Numbered from the stretch's first letter, positions 36,735 through 45,832 are shown. The stretch: DNA of 64,000 nucleotides from an uncultured Granulosicoccaceae bacterium (GCA_937922945.1 CAKZUP010000017.1:1-64000), one strand, 5' to 3'. Notes: generated by a model not told the origin, from the sequence alone. A program made the numbers and translations.

Positions 36735-36770
36735 AAACGCCCGTGATGGTTAGCCCATCGCGGGCGTTTT
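36735..36770 (+). terminator. Rho-independent terminator of pilTU
   Basis: A 15-base stem with one G-T wobble, AAACGCCCGTGATGG (36735-36749) with CCATCGCGGGCGTTT (36755-36769), has a 5-base loop and ends in TTTT. It lies 41 bases after the pilU stop. Confidence 0.85.
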
Positions 36771-36938
36771 GCGTTTGTGGATTCGCATCCCGGGGTTTGT
36801 GTGCGGTAGCTTATAGGTTGAATTCGACTAATGAAGTTTGGCTATTAGAGCCGATCACACTGTGTAAACCATGGCATACTATTGTGGATAAGTATAACGA
36901 TACTCGATGCTCCTTAAGATTTAGATGGTGTGGATGGT

Positions 36939-37505
36939 ATGAGCGAATTTACCGACTATTTACAAGATGTGTTTTCCACGTTCGGGCATATTAGTGTTCG
37001 CAAAATGTTCGGTGGTCACGGTATCTACTTTGACGATTGCATGTTCGGCTTGGTAGCAGATGATATGCTGTATTTAAAAGTCGATTCGGAAAATATTCAG
37101 CATTTTGAGGCCCTTGATTTGCCGGCTTTTGAGTACACCAAGTCAGATGGGCGCCCCATGAAAATGAGTTTTTATCTAGCGCCCGAATCAATTTATGAAG
37201 AACAGGAAGAGGCCCGTGAATGGGCTGCTCATGCGTGGGAAGCAGCCAGACGCGCTAAAGCACAAAAACGCGTTGCGGGAAAAAGAGCAACTAAAAAGAA
37301 GTCTGCCAAGAAACGCGCTTCCGACAGTACAGCTATAACCAAACAGCTTGTTTCCAAAAAAGTTGGTGCGAAAGGGACGAACAAAGGGACGAGGAAAGTG
37401 GCGAAGAAAGTGGCGAAGAAAGTGGCAAATAAAGTGGTCAAGAAAGTAGCGGAAAAAATAACGAAAAAAGTAACCAAGAAAGCGACTGGTAAGAAAAGTA
37501 CTTAA
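36939..37505 (+). CDS. TfoX N-terminal domain protein with H1-like Lys/Ala/Val tail
   Basis: 188 residues. The ATG at 36939 is preferred to a GTG at 36930. Residues ~5-95 match the TfoX N-terminal domain: FSTFGHISVRKMFGGHGIYF, MFGLVADDMLYLKVD and RPMKMSFYLAPESIYE. The TfoX C-terminal domain is absent; instead the last ~85 residues are almost only Lys, Ala, Val, Thr and Arg with repeated KKVAKKVAKKVANK-like units, which should be unfolded and bind nucleic acid like histone H1. It is followed three bases later by the sugar kinase gene, on the same strand. Family members influence competence gene expression in some species; here a nucleoid or regulatory role is possible. Confidence 0.82.
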   Translation: MSEFTDYLQDVFSTFGHISVRKMFGGHGIYFDDCMFGLVADDMLYLKVDSENIQHFEALDLPAFEYTKSDGRPMKMSFYLAPESIYEEQEEAREWAAHAWEAARRAKAQKRVAGKRATKKKSAKKRASDSTAITKQLVSKKVGAKGTNKGTRKVAKKVAKKVANKVVKKVAEKITKKVTKKATGKKST

Positions 37506-37508
37506 GCT

Positions 37509-38723
37509 ATGGCAAACCTTCAGTCCTCGCCAGAGGCATCATCCCTCCAACACCATATCGATCATGTAACGGTAAAAGCGAAGCAGCTTTTCGGCCGTGA
37601 TGATGAGCCTGTCATTGTGGTTTCGCCTTATAGAATGAACCCGATAGGGGCGCATGTAGATCATCAGGGCGGGTCGGTTTTGGCACGAACCATAAACCAG
37701 TACACATTGCTGGCACTCTATCCGACTCATTCGCAGCAAGTGATACTGCACTGCGATAATGGCGAGAGAGCGGATACAACAGAGACCTTCAACTTAAGCG
37801 GCAAAGTCGAGGGCGAGAATTGGGTTCGTTATGCAAAGGCCAGCGCGGCTTGTTTTGAATCTCTACATTCTGGTGCTGAAGGGTTTGCTGGACTGGTGTT
37901 TGGGACCTTGGTTGGTGCAGGCCTGAGTTCTTCAGCATCAGTAATCCTTTCTTATCTCGCCGGGCTGGCGCATGTCAATAATTTGCAGCTAAGTAATAAA
38001 GAATTAGTGGAGTTGTGTCGGCGCGTAGAGAATGAGTACATGGGACTAAACAATGGCTTGCAAGATCAAATGTCCATTGTGTTCGGACGCCAGAGCGGTC
38101 TTTCCTTGCTGGATATGGATTCGGTATCAGCCGAATACTGCACGAATCCGCAATCGATGGACGACGTGAGTTGGGTTGTTTGCTATTCCGGTTTTTCCCG
38201 CGAATTGGTCTCTTCAGGCTTTAACGATCGAGTAAAAGAATGCCGGGAAGCGGCCAATCAGCTCGATGCGAACGCGAGTATTCTTGGAGAGGTGTCCATG
38301 GAACGACGAAGTAGCGATAACCTGAATCAGTTAGCACCTCACCTTGCTCGTCGCGCACAACATGTTTTCTCGGAAATGCAACGCGTTGAACAAGGGCGCG
38401 AAGCCTGGCAGTGTGGAGATTGGAAACAGTTTGGCGCATTGATGAACCAATCTTGTTACAGCTCAATAAATCACTATGAATGTGGAAGCCAGCCGATGGT
38501 CGATTTGCATCAGATAGCTCTTCAGCAACCAGCTGTTTACGGCAGCCGCTTTGGCGGTGGTGGTTATGGTGGGTGTTTAATGATGCTGGTGCGCTCTGAA
38601 GATACCGATAGGGTAAAAAACGAGGTGCTAAAATCGTACCTTGAACACTATCCCGAAAAAACCGCACAAGCAAGAGCGTTCGTTGCAGACGCTGAAAGTT
38701 GTGTTCGGGTAGTCTCTTCATGA
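37509..38723 (+). CDS. Galacturonokinase/galactokinase-like GHMP sugar kinase
   Basis: 404 residues. GHMP motifs in order: SPYRMNPIGAHVDHQGG at the N-terminus, VGAGLSSSASVILSYLAGL in the middle and FGGGGYGGCLMML near the end; GLNNGLQDQMSIVFGRQSG lies after motif 2. Ordinary galactokinases have GRxNLIGEHTDYxxG; the Ala and His here (IGAHVDHQGG) match, from memory, the plant galacturonokinase type. It probably phosphorylates a hexose or uronic acid at C1 in the cytoplasm. Its stop overlaps the ATG of a sugar-1-phosphate nucleotidyltransferase, a strong hint that the pair makes a nucleotide sugar from a free sugar. Confidence 0.8.
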   Translation: MANLQSSPEASSLQHHIDHVTVKAKQLFGRDDEPVIVVSPYRMNPIGAHVDHQGGSVLARTINQYTLLALYPTHSQQVILHCDNGERADTTETFNLSGKVEGENWVRYAKASAACFESLHSGAEGFAGLVFGTLVGAGLSSSASVILSYLAGLAHVNNLQLSNKELVELCRRVENEYMGLNNGLQDQMSIVFGRQSGLSLLDMDSVSAEYCTNPQSMDDVSWVVCYSGFSRELVSSGFNDRVKECREAANQLDANASILGEVSMERRSSDNLNQLAPHLARRAQHVFSEMQRVEQGREAWQCGDWKQFGALMNQSCYSSINHYECGSQPMVDLHQIALQQPAVYGSRFGGGGYGGCLMMLVRSEDTDRVKNEVLKSYLEHYPEKTAQARAFVADAESCVRVVSS

Positions 38724-39484
38724 ATCACGTTCCCGATAGCGTAGTGTCAAATGCCAAAGTGACCAGTGCCAAAGTAACGAGCGCCATCGTGTTGTGCGCG
38801 GGGCGTGGTAAACGCTTAAAGCCATTTACCGACAAAACACCAAAGCCCCTGCTGCCAGTTGGTGGCGTTCCTACGCTTGACTACATTTTAATAGCATTGC
38901 AGCGAGCGGGTATTCGCCGGCTTGTACTGGTTACTCATTATTTGAGTGATCAGATAGAAACGTATGCGAAACAACAAACGATTTTCCCTACAGATCTCAT
39001 TAGCTGTGTGCAACAGCGTAGTCTGGCGGGTACAGCAGATGCTACTTTAGCTGCGCTACAGGCTAAGCCTGATTGGTTTGAGCAGGCCTTCCTACTTACT
39101 GCCAGTGATTATCTTGTTCCGCCACCATTCTATGAGGCGTTGCTGACAAAATTTAATCAAAGTCAGTGCAAGGTAGGCATTAGTATTAAACGTTTGAGCG
39201 ATGCCGAATTGACTATGCGAAGCAGTGTTCGGTTTGATGAACGCGGTAATGTATCTGAGGTCGTGGAAAAACCCGCTGCAGGTACAGCTCCGAGTGCCTT
39301 CAGCGCAAATCTTGTCTACGTGCTGCCTGCTGATATTGTTCGTTCCATAGCCGAGGTAGCGCCATCCAGTCGAGGTGAAAAAGAAATTCAGACTGCGATA
39401 AATCGTTACCTTAGTGAGCATGGTGCCGCCTGCGTACTGGAGCAGGAGCCGCCTCAGGAATGGCACCCCGACATCGATCAATAG
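38720..39484 (+). CDS. NDP-sugar nucleotidyltransferase
   Basis: 254 residues from ATG 38720, overlapping the kinase stop (ATGA). The signature IVLCAGRGKRLKPFTDKTPK-PLLPVGG at the N-terminus is the nucleotide-binding G-x-G-x-R-x-x-PxT...KPxLPV motif; later LLTASDYLVPP (metal and NDP contact) and EVVEKPAAG follow. A glucose-1-phosphate or mannose-1-phosphate type transferase. Together with the kinase it could convert a free sugar to an NDP-sugar. The actual sugar and nucleotide are unknown. Confidence 0.83.
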   Translation: MNHVPDSVVSNAKVTSAKVTSAIVLCAGRGKRLKPFTDKTPKPLLPVGGVPTLDYILIALQRAGIRRLVLVTHYLSDQIETYAKQQTIFPTDLISCVQQRSLAGTADATLAALQAKPDWFEQAFLLTASDYLVPPPFYEALLTKFNQSQCKVGISIKRLSDAELTMRSSVRFDERGNVSEVVEKPAAGTAPSAFSANLVYVLPADIVRSIAEVAPSSRGEKEIQTAINRYLSEHGAACVLEQEPPQEWHPDIDQ

Positions 39485-39554
39485 TTATCATTAGGCGCTG
39501 TTGCAGTGCTTAGCTCGTGTTACGATTCTGGTTTCATGGTATTTCGAGCTCACT

Positions 39555-40157
39555 GTGGCCCAATTGTATTTCTACTACTCTGCGATGAACGCAGGCAAAT
39601 CCACTTCGTTGTTGCAGTCAGCGCATAATTACCGCGAGCAAGGCATGAGCGTGATGTTGTTTACTGCCGCCATCGACGATCGTTACGGAAAAGGTATTAT
39701 CAAATCGCGTATTGGTTTGTCTGAAGAGGCAACCATGTTCGATGATCAAACAGACTTTATAAACGTCATTACCGCAAACCATAACAAGCAGCCAATGGCC
39801 TGTGTGCTGGTAGACGAAGCTCAGTTTCTGTCGGCTGAACAAGTTGATCAGTTGGCGCACATTGTCGATACACTTGATCTGCCCGTGCTCTGTTATGGTA
39901 TCCGTACTGACTTTCAAGGACAGTTGTTCTCGGGTTCGGCAAGGCTGCTGGCAATAGCAGACAAATTGTTTGAATTAAAAACGGTGTGTAGCTGCGGAAG
40001 AAAAGCCACCATGACTGTACGGCTCGATGCCAACGGGCAGGCTATTCTGGCTGGAGCACAGGTAGAGATCGGTGGCAATGAGCGTTACGAATCGAAATGC
40101 CGTCGTCATCATCAGGAGCTCACGAATGCTGCAAAGTTATCTACCGACTTGTCATAG
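39555..40157 (+). CDS. tdk: Thymidine kinase
   Basis: 200 residues from GTG 39555 (the family starts [16 protein letters not shown]); a longer frame from 39501 is disfavoured. P-loop [19 protein letters not shown] (Walker B-like DEAQF), [12 protein letters not shown] lasso region and the structural zinc Cys in CSCGRKA with a later Cys/His group SKCRRHH. It phosphorylates thymidine for salvage. No operon partner is evident. Confidence 0.93.
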   Translation: MAQLYFYYSAMNAGKSTSLLQSAHNYREQGMSVMLFTAAIDDRYGKGIIKSRIGLSEEATMFDDQTDFINVITANHNKQPMACVLVDEAQFLSAEQVDQLAHIVDTLDLPVLCYGIRTDFQGQLFSGSARLLAIADKLFELKTVCSCGRKATMTVRLDANGQAILAGAQVEIGGNERYESKCRRHHQELTNAAKLSTDLS

Positions 40158-40286
40158 CGCTTTTTTACCGTTGCATTTGGTTGATTGTTGTAGAGTTAAA
40201 TTCTTCAGAGTTATCCTGTCGTGTTGTTGGCTTTTAAAAGCGTTGTCGCTCGTTCAACGACCTGAATCAGATCTGTATTGACTTTG

Positions 40287-41711
40287 ATGCATTCCAAATT
40301 ACTGAACGAACTTCTGGACGGAGTGGGAATTGACCTCTCGTTCAACCCGTCACTTCAACTTGAAAGCCAAGGCCACGAAAGCCTCCCGTCCTGTTTTGCC
40401 GTAACTGAACTCGCTGCCACCAGTATGCTCACCGCCGCCAGCGCGTTGGCTGAATACTTCCACGCAGATGCCCGGCAAGCCAGTCACCAGCTGCCAACAA
40501 TGAACGACCTAACAGTTAATCGTCGCCTGGCTTCTTTGTGGTTTGATAAGAGCATGGTGGCGCAAGATTGGAAACCGGGTGGACTATGGGATGACATCGC
40601 TGGCGATTACGCCTGCGCCGATGGATGGATTCGGCTACACACAAACGCACCTCATCACAAGAAAGCGGCAATGCAAGTTGTGTTGGGTGAAGCATTATCC
40701 GATAACCCGGGTAACGGCGAACCAACTATAAAGCAGCGCGTTACTGAAGCCATTCGCTTACGCCATAAAGACGAACTGGAGCAATCGATAGTGGATGTCG
40801 ACGGTTGTGCTGCTGCTATGCGCTCTATTGCAGATTGGCAATTGCATGCTCAGGGAAGGGCTGTTGCCGGTGAGCCGTTGGTGCACTGGGAAGAGGGGCA
40901 GGCGATACAACCGGTAAGCACACCGGTATCCATTGAGCGACCATTAAACGGTATCCGAGTGTTGGATTTAACCCGTGTTTTGGCAGGTCCTGTCTCTACA
41001 CGTTTTCTTGCAGCATTTGGGGCAGAGGTGTTGCGTATCGATCCCATCGACTGGAACGAGCCGGCTGTCATACCTGAAGTCACTTTGGGTAAGCGGTGTG
41101 CGCACCTTGACTTAAAAAGTGATGATGGTCGAGCCCAGTTGCTGGCACTACTGGATTCTGCCGATGTGCTTGTTCACGGCTACCGCCCCGGTGCTATGGA
41201 GGGTCTAGGATTATCAACGAATGTGTTGCGCAAGGTTAACCCTGCGTTAATTGAGGTGTCACTCTGTGCATACGGGTGGACTGGTCCATGGGCGACGCGA
41301 AGGGGGTTTGACAGCCTTGTGCAAATGAGTTGCGGAATTGCCGATGAAGGTATGCGTCATTACGCGACTGATAAACCTCAGCCATTACCGGTTCAGGCAC
41401 TCGATCATGCAACCGGTTATTTGATGGCAGCAGCTGCACTGCATGCGCTTGCACTGAGGCGCAAGGCGGGTCGTGTGCTTCAGGCGAAACTATCGCTGGC
41501 CAGAACTGCCAACACACTGTTGCAGTATCCGCAATCCGATAGCCGGTCGGCGTTCAAGCCTATGGGCGAAGCAGATATCAATAACCATCTTGAGCACACT
41601 AGCTGGGGAATGGCGCGACGCGTATCATTTCCTCTGACGATTGATGGCGTCAAAATCAGTTGGGATCACCCGGCCAGTGATTTAAGATCAGACTGTCCGA
41701 AGTGGTTGTAA
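40287..41711 (+). CDS. CaiB/BaiF (class III) CoA transferase, long form
   Basis: 474 residues from ATG 40287. The classic N-terminal motif of the family, IRVLDLTRVLAGPVSTRFLA, lies in the middle (about residue 225), followed by KRCAHLDLKS and the catalytic Asp in GFDSLVQMSCG. Before it stands a ~220-residue N-terminal half with GDYACADGWIRLHTNAPHH and DGCAAAMRSIADWQLHAQG, patterns normally found at the C-terminal end of CaiB proteins. So the chain looks like small and large domains in swapped order. It probably moves CoA between two organic acids. Substrate unknown. Confidence 0.8.
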   Translation: MHSKLLNELLDGVGIDLSFNPSLQLESQGHESLPSCFAVTELAATSMLTAASALAEYFHADARQASHQLPTMNDLTVNRRLASLWFDKSMVAQDWKPGGLWDDIAGDYACADGWIRLHTNAPHHKKAAMQVVLGEALSDNPGNGEPTIKQRVTEAIRLRHKDELEQSIVDVDGCAAAMRSIADWQLHAQGRAVAGEPLVHWEEGQAIQPVSTPVSIERPLNGIRVLDLTRVLAGPVSTRFLAAFGAEVLRIDPIDWNEPAVIPEVTLGKRCAHLDLKSDDGRAQLLALLDSADVLVHGYRPGAMEGLGLSTNVLRKVNPALIEVSLCAYGWTGPWATRRGFDSLVQMSCGIADEGMRHYATDKPQPLPVQALDHATGYLMAAAALHALALRRKAGRVLQAKLSLARTANTLLQYPQSDSRSAFKPMGEADINNHLEHTSWGMARRVSFPLTIDGVKISWDHPASDLRSDCPKWL

Positions 41712-41941
41712 TGAGAGTTAATTTTGCTAATTCCCAATGTTTCAGGAACAAATTATAAATACGCTGGTTGACTGGCTGCTGCGTTGGTCGAATATTTATT
41801 GTTTTACCGACTAATTTTGTTTGAATCGGGCAACAAGGCGATGAATCGCAAGTGGTTAATCGGTAGAATAGTGGTGTATTACAACAGGATTAGCGTAGCC
41901 GTAAACGGTTATAGATTCTGACGATAAACTTGGTAGGAGTT

Positions 41942-42970
41942 ATGTTTGTGAGAAAAATACTATTAGCTGGTGTGCTAAGCCTAGCCGCGACCGGTCAGGT
42001 GGCGGCACAAGAAGTCACATTGCGTTTTCAACATTTTATTTCACCAAAAGGTGCGGTTCCAGCAGGTTTCATGCAGCCTTGGGCCGATAAAATATTCGCT
42101 GAAAGTGATGGTCGATTGAAAATCGAAATTTATCCGGGCATGCAGCTTGGCGGCAAGCCCCCAGCGCTCTACGATCAAATTCGTGATGGGGTTATCGATG
42201 GTGGTTGGGCACTGCCTGCCTACACGCCGGGACGTTTTCCGGAAACCGAAGCCCTTGAGTTGCCTTTTGTTACCACTAACAATGCAACGGCCTCTTCGCG
42301 CGCTGCCTGGGAATATTCTGAAAAGTATATAAAGCCACGTATGAACGATGTTCACTTGCTTGGTGTTCATGTGCATGGTGCTGGCGTTATCCATAAGAAA
42401 GGCGAGCCGGTTAAATCTGTTGAAGATTTTAAAGGATTAAAAATGCGAGGGCCTTCTCGTCAAGCCAATAAGTTGTTGGAATATCTGGGTGCAACACCTG
42501 TCGGTATGCCGGTACCTTCTTTTCCGGAAAATCTATCCAAAGGCGTAGTCGATGGTGGCGTGATTCCATGGGAAATTGTTGTTCCGTTGAAAGTACATGA
42601 GCTTGCCGATAGTCATACCGTGCTAGCAGGCGATAAGCCCATGTACAACACGTTCTTTATCTGGGCAATGAATAAAAACAGCTACAGCAAACTGCCAGAT
42701 GATCTTAAAGCCATTATCGATGCTAATTCGGGTATCGAAACCTCAGCCTGGATGGGCAAGGCGATGGATGACGGTGATATGAAATCATTGGAAGTGACTC
42801 AAGGCACAGATAACACTATTCATACATTAAGTGACGCTGCCACCGACGAGATTAAAGCCGTAGGCGAAAAGGTTGTTGCTGAGTGGATAGCTGAAATGGA
42901 TTCGAAAGGTTTGCCCGGGCAAGCGATGTATGACGATGCAATGGAAATGGTGACCAAGAACAGTCAGTAA
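41942..42970 (+). CDS. dctP: TRAP transporter substrate-binding protein DctP
   Basis: 342 residues from ATG 41942 with GGAG seven bases upstream. Signal peptide ends VAA-QEV. The DctP family pattern LRFQHFISPKGAVPAGFMQPWA, GLKMRGPSRQAN (the Arg that pairs with a carboxylate), PVPSFPENLSKGVVDGG and MNTF-type end features are present. It binds an organic acid in the periplasm. The small and large permease genes follow, separated by a terminator-like hairpin. Confidence 0.93.
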   Translation: MFVRKILLAGVLSLAATGQVAAQEVTLRFQHFISPKGAVPAGFMQPWADKIFAESDGRLKIEIYPGMQLGGKPPALYDQIRDGVIDGGWALPAYTPGRFPETEALELPFVTTNNATASSRAAWEYSEKYIKPRMNDVHLLGVHVHGAGVIHKKGEPVKSVEDFKGLKMRGPSRQANKLLEYLGATPVGMPVPSFPENLSKGVVDGGVIPWEIVVPLKVHELADSHTVLAGDKPMYNTFFIWAMNKNSYSKLPDDLKAIIDANSGIETSAWMGKAMDDGDMKSLEVTQGTDNTIHTLSDAATDEIKAVGEKVVAEWIAEMDSKGLPGQAMYDDAMEMVTKNSQ

Positions 42971-42991
42971 TCCGTTTTCAGTTCATTGAAA

Positions 42992-43023
42992 ACAAAGCCT
43001 CGCGATGTGCGAGGCTTTGTTGT
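42992..43023 (+). terminator. Terminator/attenuator between dctP and dctQ
   Basis: A perfect 12-bp stem ACAAAGCCTCGC (42992-43003) and GCGAGGCTTTGT (43009-43020) with a 5-base loop, then TGTTTATT. It lies 21 bases after the dctP stop and 20 before dctQ. Partial termination here would give more binding protein than permease. Confidence 0.85.
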
Positions 43024-43041
43024 TTATTGGGATAAGAAAAT

Positions 43042-43620
43042 ATGTTTCCGCAGTTGGAACAGCGTATCGGAAAAAGGCTTACAAGCATGGCCAAATGGCT
43101 GGCTTACTGCGGTGGGCTTTCGCTCACGCTTATAGCTGTACTCACCGTTATCTCCATAGTAGGGCGTGCCTTTGTGGGTTTTGGGCTCAGTCCAGTAAAG
43201 GGCGATTTCGAGTTGGTCGAAATAGGTGCGGCTGTGGCCATCTTTAGTTTCCTGCCGTGGTGCCAGCTTAATCGGGGCCATGTGAACGTTGATATTCTGG
43301 TTCGTCATTTTCCGGCAAGGCTCCAAAAGTTTTTTGAAGTGTTGGGTGATATCGCCATTGCGATCATCGCGATTATTATCATGTGGCGGCTCTGGATGGG
43401 TATGGGTGAACGCGTTACCTGGTTCAGTCAGGAAACCCGCGATCTCCTGGGCTTTGGTTATAAACCGTTTTCAATTGAAACCACGTTCATTCTCGGCATG
43501 CCTACCTGGTATGGTTACGCGCTTGGTTTTATTGGCGCTTTGATGTTTGCGGTAGTGTCCGTTTATACGGTTTGGCGCGATTCCAATGAGTGGCTAGCAA
43601 TGGGTAACAGCAATGGGTAA
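43042..43620 (+). CDS. dctQ: TRAP transporter small permease DctQ
   Basis: 192 residues with four membrane spans; the DctQ signature ELVEIGAAVAIFSFLPWCQLNRGHVNVDI is present. It helps the large subunit and binding protein function. The last codons and the stop fall in a 13-bp repeated sequence (43596-43629) that links to dctM. The ATG at 43042 has no strong ribosome site; coupling through the mRNA is possible. Confidence 0.9.
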   Translation: MFPQLEQRIGKRLTSMAKWLAYCGGLSLTLIAVLTVISIVGRAFVGFGLSPVKGDFELVEIGAAVAIFSFLPWCQLNRGHVNVDILVRHFPARLQKFFEVLGDIAIAIIAIIIMWRLWMGMGERVTWFSQETRDLLGFGYKPFSIETTFILGMPTWYGYALGFIGALMFAVVSVYTVWRDSNEWLAMGNSNG

Positions 43621-43629
43621 CAGCAATGG
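43596..43629. repeat. 13-bp tandem duplication at the dctQ-dctM junction
   Basis: Units AGCAATGGGTAAC at 43596-43608 and 43609-43621, then a partial third AGCAATGG to 43629. The dctQ stop falls in the second copy and the dctM ATG in the third. With one copy removed the dctQ frame would run on and stop inside dctM (overlap), so the duplication separates the two genes. Confidence 0.9.
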
Positions 43630-44969
43630 CAGGGCTTGAACTTTCACTGGTTGCGTTCGCACTGTTATTGGGTGCGATTTTTTTACGCATACCTATAGCT
43701 GCTGCAATGGCGTTTACCGGTTTTCTTGGAAGCTGGTACGTACTGGGTAATCCGAACGCAATTTTAAGCCAATTAAAATCACTGACCTACGATACTTTCT
43801 CGAGTTACTCACTTTCGATTGTGCCGTTGTTCCTGTTAATGGGCCAATTTGCGACAAAGTCCGGAATGTCTGCGGCACTATTCAATGCCGCAAGTGATTG
43901 GTTAGGCCATAAAAAAGGTGGCGTGGCCATGGCGTCAGTTGGCGCTTGCGCAGGCTTTGGTGCAGTGTGTGGCTCATCGTTGGCTACTGCCAGCACAATG
44001 GGGCAGCTGGCTTTACCTGAAATGCGTAAGCGTGGTTATTCCGATGCCTTGGCAACTGGTGTGTTGGCAGCCGGTGGTACCTTGGGAATTCTAATACCAC
44101 CTTCGGTTATCCTTGTTATTTACTCCATTCTGACTGAACAGAACATCGTCAAGATGTTTGTCGCTGCATTGGTGCCGGGTATTATGGCGGCTCTGGGCTA
44201 CATGGTCGCTGTGATGATCTATGTTCGTGTCAGTCCTGGTAGTGCAACCACCGCAGAGCGGGTACCTTATAAAGCGCGCTTGAAGTCGCTTGCTGGTGTG
44301 TGGCCCGTTATGGTCATATTCGGTTTGGTTATCGGTGGTATTGCGGCCGATTGGAATTGGATAAAACCGGGTACTCAAGCATTGTTCAGCCCCACCGAAG
44401 GCGCGGCGGTAGGTGCGGTTGCTACGGGTCTTTACGGATTATGGACACGTGGCTTAAATCTGCAAACATTTAAAGACTGCATATTGCAAACCGCAAGTGC
44501 GTCTGCAATGATCTTTTTTATTATCCTTGGCGCGCAGTTGTTTAATACGTTTCTGGCTTTCACGCAAACACCTCAAATGATAGCCGAGTGGGTCACAGCG
44601 CAAGGCTATTCAGCCATGCTGATTCTGGTGCTTATTCTGATTTTTTATTTGGTACTTGGTTGTGTGATGGATAGTTTGTCGATGATCTTACTGACCATAC
44701 CCATATTCTTTCCAATCATAGAATCGCTCGATTTCGGCATGAGCGCAGAGATGACTGCAATCTGGTTTGGTATTCTGGCGCTTATTGTTGTTGAGGTAGG
44801 TTTGATAACGCCACCGGTGGGAATGAACTTGTTTATTATTCAGTCGATGGCAAAGGATATACCGATTCAGCGCACCTACAAAGGTGTATTGCCTTTTTTG
44901 CTCAGTGATCTTATTCGTGTTGTGCTGTTACTGTTTTTTCCGGGCATTGCACTTTGGCTGGTGTTTTAG
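43626..44969 (+). CDS. dctM: TRAP transporter large permease DctM
   Basis: 447 residues, normal DctM length with about 12 membrane spans. The family blocks are VPLFLLMGQFATKSGMSAALF, GFGAVCGSSLATASTMGQLALPEM, AAGGTLGILIPPSVILVIY and LITPPVGMNLFIIQS. It carries substrate by an elevator mechanism using a sodium gradient. Third gene of dctPQM. Confidence 0.95.
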   Translation: MAGLELSLVAFALLLGAIFLRIPIAAAMAFTGFLGSWYVLGNPNAILSQLKSLTYDTFSSYSLSIVPLFLLMGQFATKSGMSAALFNAASDWLGHKKGGVAMASVGACAGFGAVCGSSLATASTMGQLALPEMRKRGYSDALATGVLAAGGTLGILIPPSVILVIYSILTEQNIVKMFVAALVPGIMAALGYMVAVMIYVRVSPGSATTAERVPYKARLKSLAGVWPVMVIFGLVIGGIAADWNWIKPGTQALFSPTEGAAVGAVATGLYGLWTRGLNLQTFKDCILQTASASAMIFFIILGAQLFNTFLAFTQTPQMIAEWVTAQGYSAMLILVLILIFYLVLGCVMDSLSMILLTIPIFFPIIESLDFGMSAEMTAIWFGILALIVVEVGLITPPVGMNLFIIQSMAKDIPIQRTYKGVLPFLLSDLIRVVLLLFFPGIALWLVF

Positions 44970-45060
44970 CAGCCGGTTTTCTAACGCAGGTTTACGCGCG
45001 TTTGTTTTTTATTAAATTTATTAACCGTATGGATTTGTGAAGTACGGATTGGTAAAAGAA

Positions 45061-45082
45061 GGTTGCCGAGAAATCGGCAACC
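45061..45082 (-). terminator. Hairpin terminator of the lipoprotein gene
   Basis: A perfect 9-bp stem GGTTGCCGA-gaaa-TCGGCAACC; read on the minus strand it is followed by TTCTTTT. It lies 80 bases downstream of the minus-strand lipoprotein gene and could also work bidirectionally for dctM. Confidence 0.7.
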
Positions 45083-45162
45083 GTTACAGCACATTGGCTA
45101 TCGTGTTAGATCATTATTCAGTTAAGCAACTATAGCGTTAACCTCGAACGAATTTTGCCGGT

Positions 45163-45588
45163 TTACCCCGCCGTTACTGGTGCTGCGGTCCACGTGCCAG
45201 TGCAGTCGAAGTTATCTGTCCAAATGCCGCTACCGCTGGTTTCTGTGAATTGACCTGAGAAGCTGGCAATCGTGTTGCTCCCCTGTGCGAAGCCGCCAGT
45301 TACGTCCCCTGTATCCGATAGAGTACCGTCGACACCCAGTGTAAAGCCGTTGGATGATAGTACGTTGCCTCGTAGTGCGTTTTCAGTGATAGTGATTTCG
45401 CCTGTGGCATCACCACAGGTTCCACCGTTAGAATCGAACTCAGTTGTTGCAATGGCTTCAATAGTAAACGCACCTGCAGGCAAGACAAACTCCGCAGTGT
45501 CGGCATTGACCGCATCGTCCGAGTCGTCATTGCTACTGCATGCAGCCAAAGCAAGTATTGCCGTCAGAGCGATAGTAGACCTTCTCAT
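45163..45588 (-). CDS. Secreted lipoprotein of unknown function
   Basis: 141 residues from the ATG at 45588 (AGGAG lies ~9 bases before it). A lipoprotein signal with lipobox LAAC is followed by an Asp/Ser-rich spacer SSNDDSDDAV, then a beta-rich domain with a Cys in GGTCGDATGEI and another in NFDCTGTW which may form a disulphide. The repeated ITENALRGN-like beta segments are not recognised as a family. Likely attached to the outer membrane. Own promoter; terminator at 45061-45082. Confidence 0.75.
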   Translation of the reverse strand: MRRSTIALTAILALAACSSNDDSDDAVNADTAEFVLPAGAFTIEAIATTEFDSNGGTCGDATGEITITENALRGNVLSSNGFTLGVDGTLSDTGDVTGGFAQGSNTIASFSGQFTETSGSGIWTDNFDCTGTWTAAPVTAG

Positions 45589-45832
45589 GTTAAACACTCC
45601 TATCTAAAAGTATAAGTCGCTTTATGTAAGTTGTTTTGTGGTTTGAGGAAAATGCCGTTGTCGGGTGCATTAACAGGCTTGCAATTGACAAAAAACGCCA
45701 TGCTAAGGCTGTCTGGTTCTCAAGACTCAATATTATGGTACACATGAATTTAGTGTTTATGTCATATTTTGAGTCGGAACCAGCTCAATTTGGACAACCG
45801 AACCAAAAACGGTGCGTATTTGGATTTGTTAA

